Shown here: piece by piece, positions 4,026 through 7,087 of the stretch
How the letters are laid out: the number at the start of each line of letters is the position of its first letter
How positions within the stretch are numbered: position 1 is the first letter of the stretch
Source of the DNA: an uncultured Phaeodactylibacter sp.
GTDB taxonomy: Bacteria; Bacteroidota; Bacteroidia; Chitinophagales; Saprospiraceae
Assembly: GCA_913062745.1 (NCBI GenBank)
Contig: CAJXXJ010000194.1
Location: 1 to 7,087 of the forward strand
Reading direction: 5' to 3'
Length of the DNA stretch: 7,087 nucleotides
Translations under genes and position numbers: made by a program
The notes under the pieces: generated by a model
Seen by the model: only the letters and a program-made list of their open reading frames with translations
Told to the model about the DNA's origin: nothing
Database searches by the model: none

Positions 4026-6497
4026 ATGAGCCGCACAGTTGCTTCAATTTTCAAATACTATCAACGATGGTGGGTAGTGTTAGCAGGTATACTAATTGTG
4101 CTGGTTGGGTACAGGTGGCTGGTATATCCAAAAAATAGCGCTGCCGGTATTACTGCTTCAGCAGCTACTGTGTTTAGACCAATTTTGGTTAAAAGTAAGA
4201 CTTCTGGTGTTGATTCGCTAGTGCTGCCCCCGTTTTTTAATGCTTTCTCTGGCCTGCGGCAGGATTTCAGCCAAATTTCTTCGTTTTGTACCGATGCCGG
4301 CCAGGCTGTATGGTGGGCAGATAACCCCAGCGGCAGTACGATTGCTTTGTCCTGTATCACAGAAGACTACCGGCAGTCTGTTATCGACAGCCTTACTGCA
4401 AAGTGCCCGCCGGACGAGACAGTCTACCGGGGCACTACGGTTTACCAGCTGGACTGCCCGGGCGCAGCGGTCTCCTTCGCCTACTACCGCAACCTGCTGC
4501 TCATCGGGCGCCTGCCCCTGCAGGTAGAAGCCCAGATTACGCAGCTGGCCGAAAAAGAAGCCGTGGGTTTTCCTGCCTCCTTTCCACCAGGCAGCTATTG
4601 GGTGAGAGGCGGCAATTTGGCACCCCTGCTCAGCGGCATGCTGTCCGGCCCTGCCCTGAGCAACGTCCGTAGCTGGGAAGCGGGCCTAACAGACGCTCGT
4701 TTATCCTGGCGCTTCGACAGCAGTGCCTGGCGGGCGGAAGGGCAGGCTCGGTTCACGGATGCCTATCCTCAGGCAGACGATCTGCCCGCCCTTGATGTCC
4801 TGCCCTACCTGCCCGCCAACCTCAGCTGGTGCACCTGGAGCACGCTGGCCCCACTGCAGGGCACCCCGGTTTTTGAAAAGTATATGGCCCCCTGGCTGGG
4901 CGCGGATGCCGCACAGTTTGCCCTGCCCTTTCCCGGGCCGGCGGAAGCGCGGCAGGTAATGCTGCTGCGAACTACCGACGGGCAGAAGGCCGACCAGATG
5001 CTCAACGAACTGGGAGCACGCACGGGCCAAGCTTCTTCTTATACCTTTCAGGTCTTTCAGATACGCCAGCTATTCACCAATGAAGCGCTGCAGCCCTTTG
5101 GCTGGCAATTGTCTGCCCCTTATGCCGTAGTGCTGGGCGATTACGTAGCCTTCGGAGCTACCCGTCAGGCCGTAGAGCAGGTGGCAAATAACTATCTGCT
5201 GAACCAAAGCATCGCCCTGGACCCCGCGTTTCAGGAGCTTTGGAAGCAGGCAGGGCAAGAGCATTGCCGCTCGTGGTTTTACTTTGACGGCCCTTCAGCC
5301 GGGCGTATGTTGCAGGATTGGGTGACGGATGGGCCGGTGGAGCAATGGTCGGCACTGCGTGTAGCCGGCAGTTTACAGCAAGACGGTACGCTGTCCCTGG
5401 CACTTTCGGAAACCGGCAAGCCGGAAGCTGCTGCCACTCCTGAGCTGTTCTGGGCCTTTCCGCTACCGGCTCCCGTAGCAAGTGGGCTGTACGCAGCCCC
5501 CCAGGGCGGAGTCATCTTTCAGGATACAGAGCATCGGGTACAGCACCTGGGGGCCGACGGCGCCCTAAGCTGGAGCTACCCTGCCGGAGCACCGATGATT
5601 GGCACGCCTGCTGCGGCTGATTACTATGGAGAAGAGCCTTACTGCCTGGCGTTTGCTACTGAAAGCCTGCTGCATATGGTCAGCCCGGATGGAAGCCCCG
5701 CCGGTGCCTATCCACTGGAGTTGCCCAGCCCTGCTACCAGCTCCCTGCTAATTGCGCCGCTGGAGGGCACCCGCTTTTTTGCCTCTTTTGTAGGCACGCA
5801 GGCCGGGGTGTATGGTTTTAACCGGGAGGGGCAGCCGCTGCCCCACTGGCTTCCCAATGCCCGCTTTGACAGCACTATCCGGCAGCCCATGCGCCATTTC
5901 CAGTTTGGTGGCCGGGATTATCTGCTGGCCCTTACGGAAAAAGGGACGCTCTACGCTAAGGGCAGGGAAGGAGAAGCGCGCTTTGACTCCGTAGCCTTGG
6001 GCGGAGTATTTGCCAGCCCGCCCTTTGTCCAGGCCGATCAGGCACAGCAGCGTATTGCACTGGGAGACCAGAGCGGGTTTGCGCATGCGGTGAACCTGCA
6101 GGGCACTCACTTCCGGCTGCAGCTGATACCCGGCGCTTCCGGTGCCCGTTTTCTCTTCGCGCCTATCCTTGGGGATGCCCGCCATGACTACCTCTGCTGG
6201 ACTTCCGACCGGATGGTGCTGCATTATTATGAGGGAAACAATTTTAAAGAAGCCTGGGCATACACTTTCCCGGAGCCGCCGGCGGGAGTATGCCGTATCT
6301 CCCTTTCGGGAAAAAACCATATTGCCTGGTGGAGCAGCACGAGTGAGCGGCTTTACCTGCTTTCACCGGACGGAGTGCTGATGCCCGGTTTTCCGGTAGC
6401 AGGCGGTAGCAAGCCGGTGGTGCTTAGCTTATCGGCGGAAGAGCAGCTGCTCCTATCTGCTGCCCGCGGGCAGCTGTATGCTTATAAAGTACCCTAA
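4026..6497 (+). CDS. Membrane-anchored protein with DUF3352-like domain and C-terminal beta-propeller
   Basis: Function unknown. The 823-aa product starts with a short basic cytoplasmic segment and one helix (about 15-32, WWVVLAGILIVLVGYRWLVY), so most of it should lie in the periplasm. Residues ~68-463 resemble DUF3352-type proteins. An example is LSAPYAVVLGDYVAFGATRQ (about 362-381) followed by AVEQVANNYLLNQSIALDPA, the usual 'function on display, compared with a stored value, then DPAF' pattern. Residues ~473-823 are a PQQ/WD40-like beta-propeller. Its repeated strands include IFQDTEHRVQHLGADGALSW, LLHMVSPDGSPAGAYPLEL, VYGFNREGQPLPHW, LYLLSPDGVLMPGFPVAGG and a closing QLYAYKVP. Start 4026 sits directly before the anchor; ATG 3975 would add 17 residues reaching into the divergent spacer. 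The first ~200 nt are more AT-rich than the strongly GC-rich remainder. It may be a surface sensor or scaffold, but no catalytic motif is visible. Confidence 0.82.
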   Translation: MSRTVASIFKYYQRWWVVLAGILIVLVGYRWLVYPKNSAAGITASAATVFRPILVKSKTSGVDSLVLPPFFNAFSGLRQDFSQISSFCTDAGQAVWWADNPSGSTIALSCITEDYRQSVIDSLTAKCPPDETVYRGTTVYQLDCPGAAVSFAYYRNLLLIGRLPLQVEAQITQLAEKEAVGFPASFPPGSYWVRGGNLAPLLSGMLSGPALSNVRSWEAGLTDARLSWRFDSSAWRAEGQARFTDAYPQADDLPALDVLPYLPANLSWCTWSTLAPLQGTPVFEKYMAPWLGADAAQFALPFPGPAEARQVMLLRTTDGQKADQMLNELGARTGQASSYTFQVFQIRQLFTNEALQPFGWQLSAPYAVVLGDYVAFGATRQAVEQVANNYLLNQSIALDPAFQELWKQAGQEHCRSWFYFDGPSAGRMLQDWVTDGPVEQWSALRVAGSLQQDGTLSLALSETGKPEAAATPELFWAFPLPAPVASGLYAAPQGGVIFQDTEHRVQHLGADGALSWSYPAGAPMIGTPAAADYYGEEPYCLAFATESLLHMVSPDGSPAGAYPLELPSPATSSLLIAPLEGTRFFASFVGTQAGVYGFNREGQPLPHWLPNARFDSTIRQPMRHFQFGGRDYLLALTEKGTLYAKGREGEARFDSVALGGVFASPPFVQADQAQQRIALGDQSGFAHAVNLQGTHFRLQLIPGASGARFLFAPILGDARHDYLCWTSDRMVLHYYEGNNFKEAWAYTFPEPPAGVCRISLSGKNHIAWWSSTSERLYLLSPDGVLMPGFPVAGGSKPVVLSLSAEEQLLLSAARGQLYAYKVP

Positions 6498-6533
6498 GCC
6501 GGTGTGCTTTTTTTGCGAAAGCAGCACACCGGC
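6498..6533. terminator. Hairpin between convergent genes, T tract inside the loop
   Basis: GCCGGTGTGCT (6498-6508) is perfectly complementary to AGCACACCGGC (6523-6533), 11 bp, starting at the base after the stop codon of the 823-aa gene. The seven-T run (6508-6514) lies mostly in the loop, and neither strand has a T tract after the stem, so it departs from a standard intrinsic terminator. Being between convergent stops (6497 and 6546), it probably ends or protects both transcripts. Confidence 0.65.
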
Positions 6534-6545
6534 CAAATGGAAGAA

Positions 6546-7087
6546 TCAGGATTTTTGCGCGACTACAAAATAGCGGGTGCTTTCACAGCTGTCCGCATAT
6601 TCCGGTATGAGTTGCATCGAATGGGCATCGTACAGTGCAACCTCGCCACCGAATGCCTGCTCGAAGTAAGTGCGTATACGGTGCAATGGCGGCAGTACAC
6701 GGCGGTGCCTGCCCGCGTAGTTGAGTTCCATGCTGCCTTCTGCAAACTGAATGTTGAGGATTTCGCTTTCCTGGTACATCAGGCCCTTTTCCTCTGCCAG
6801 GCAGGGAGTGCGCAGGGAGATGATGGAGCGGTCTTCCGAATACATCACGTTCGGGTACCAGCGGATGTGGTCCGGAGTAATGAAGTCACCGAAAAAGTAG
6901 CCTCCGGGCCGGACCAGATGAGCGGTCTTTTCGATAGCCTCTTTCAGCCGGTCGCCGGGCAGGTAGTGAAAGACGTTCAGGCCAGTGAAGGCAACGTCCC
7001 ACTGCTTGCCACCGGCCTCAAAATTGAGGATATCGCCCTGCCGGGCCTGTATCCTGCGGCTTGCTTCCTGCACCATCGCGGCGGAGA
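6546..7087 (-). CDS. Class I SAM-dependent methyltransferase, C-terminal part (N-terminus outside window)
   Basis: Transfers a methyl group from S-adenosylmethionine to an unidentified substrate, in the cytoplasm. The frame stays open to the right edge, so the ATG at 7076 is not the start. The residues there, SAAMVQEASRR, match the usual 'D.S..M...A..R' region after the missing SAM-binding motif I. Next come QARQGDILNFE (the acidic motif II region) and WDVAFTGLNVFHYL (motif III-like strand). Then come LKEAIEKTAHLVRPGGYFFGDFITP, the hallmark post-III 'L.PGG....D' segment (about 25 residues, listed here only by its key part LVRPGG), and an RIRTYFEQAFG helix. The ending TRYFVVAQKS gives the last strand seen in Methyltransf_11/25-type enzymes. 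About 180 residues are present. Substrate cannot be told; no neighbour in the window suggests one. Confidence 0.9.
   Translation of the reverse strand, partial: SAAMVQEASRRIQARQGDILNFEAGGKQWDVAFTGLNVFHYLPGDRLKEAIEKTAHLVRPGGYFFGDFITPDHIRWYPNVMYSEDRSIISLRTPCLAEEKGLMYQESEILNIQFAEGSMELNYAGRHRRVLPPLHRIRTYFEQAFGGEVALYDAHSMQLIPEYADSCESTRYFVVAQKS

Noticed and set aside
5748..6320. 190-codon minus-strand open frame within the 823-aa gene
   Set aside because: Shadow of GC-rich coding DNA; no recognisable motif, and the + frame carries clear propeller repeats.
7074..7076. ATG at 7076 as the methyltransferase start
   Set aside because: The frame continues to the window edge, and SAAMVQEA at this point matches an internal part of the SAM-binding fold; motif I must lie upstream.

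Overview
The window looks like chromosome from an aerobic member of the Bacteroidota, most likely the Saprospiria (Lewinella/Phaeodactylibacter-like). This assignment is inferred from the gene order subunit III - subunit IV - SCO-like - DUF420 - small CPMC protein, the outer-membrane beta-barrel type, weak or absent Shine-Dalgarno sequences and moderately GC-rich DNA. No mobile element, CRISPR array, tRNA or rRNA was seen.

Left block (1-2735, all + strand) is the distal end of a cytochrome c oxidase locus. It starts inside subunit III (5' end outside the window) and continues with a subunit IV-type protein. A 138-nt gap follows, holding a terminator-like hairpin and a perfect 16-bp palindrome. 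Then come a membrane-anchored SCO-like thioredoxin-fold protein with no cysteine and no copper-binding histidine, a DUF420 (CtaM-like) oxidase maturation protein carrying a textbook EF-hand loop, and a small secreted or membrane CPMC protein. Together they would encode two structural subunits and a set of likely assembly or metallation factors. A strong bidirectional terminator at 2788-2834 closes the block.

Middle block (2856-3957, - strand) holds an outer-membrane beta-barrel protein and, upstream of it, a small four-helix membrane protein of the DUF423 family. The latter is divergent from the next gene across a 68-nt spacer.

Right block: 4026-6497 (+) encodes an 823-aa membrane-anchored protein. 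It has a DUF3352-like N-terminal half and a PQQ/WD40-like beta-propeller C-terminal half, and its function is unknown. It converges on the C-terminal part of a class I SAM-dependent methyltransferase (- strand, N-terminus outside the window), with a hairpin between the two stops.

Most noteworthy are the metal-site-less SCO paralogue, the EF-hand insertion in the DUF420 protein, the palindrome and hairpin that may split the oxidase operon, and the DUF3352-propeller architecture. I do not see a clearly new defence or mobile system here.
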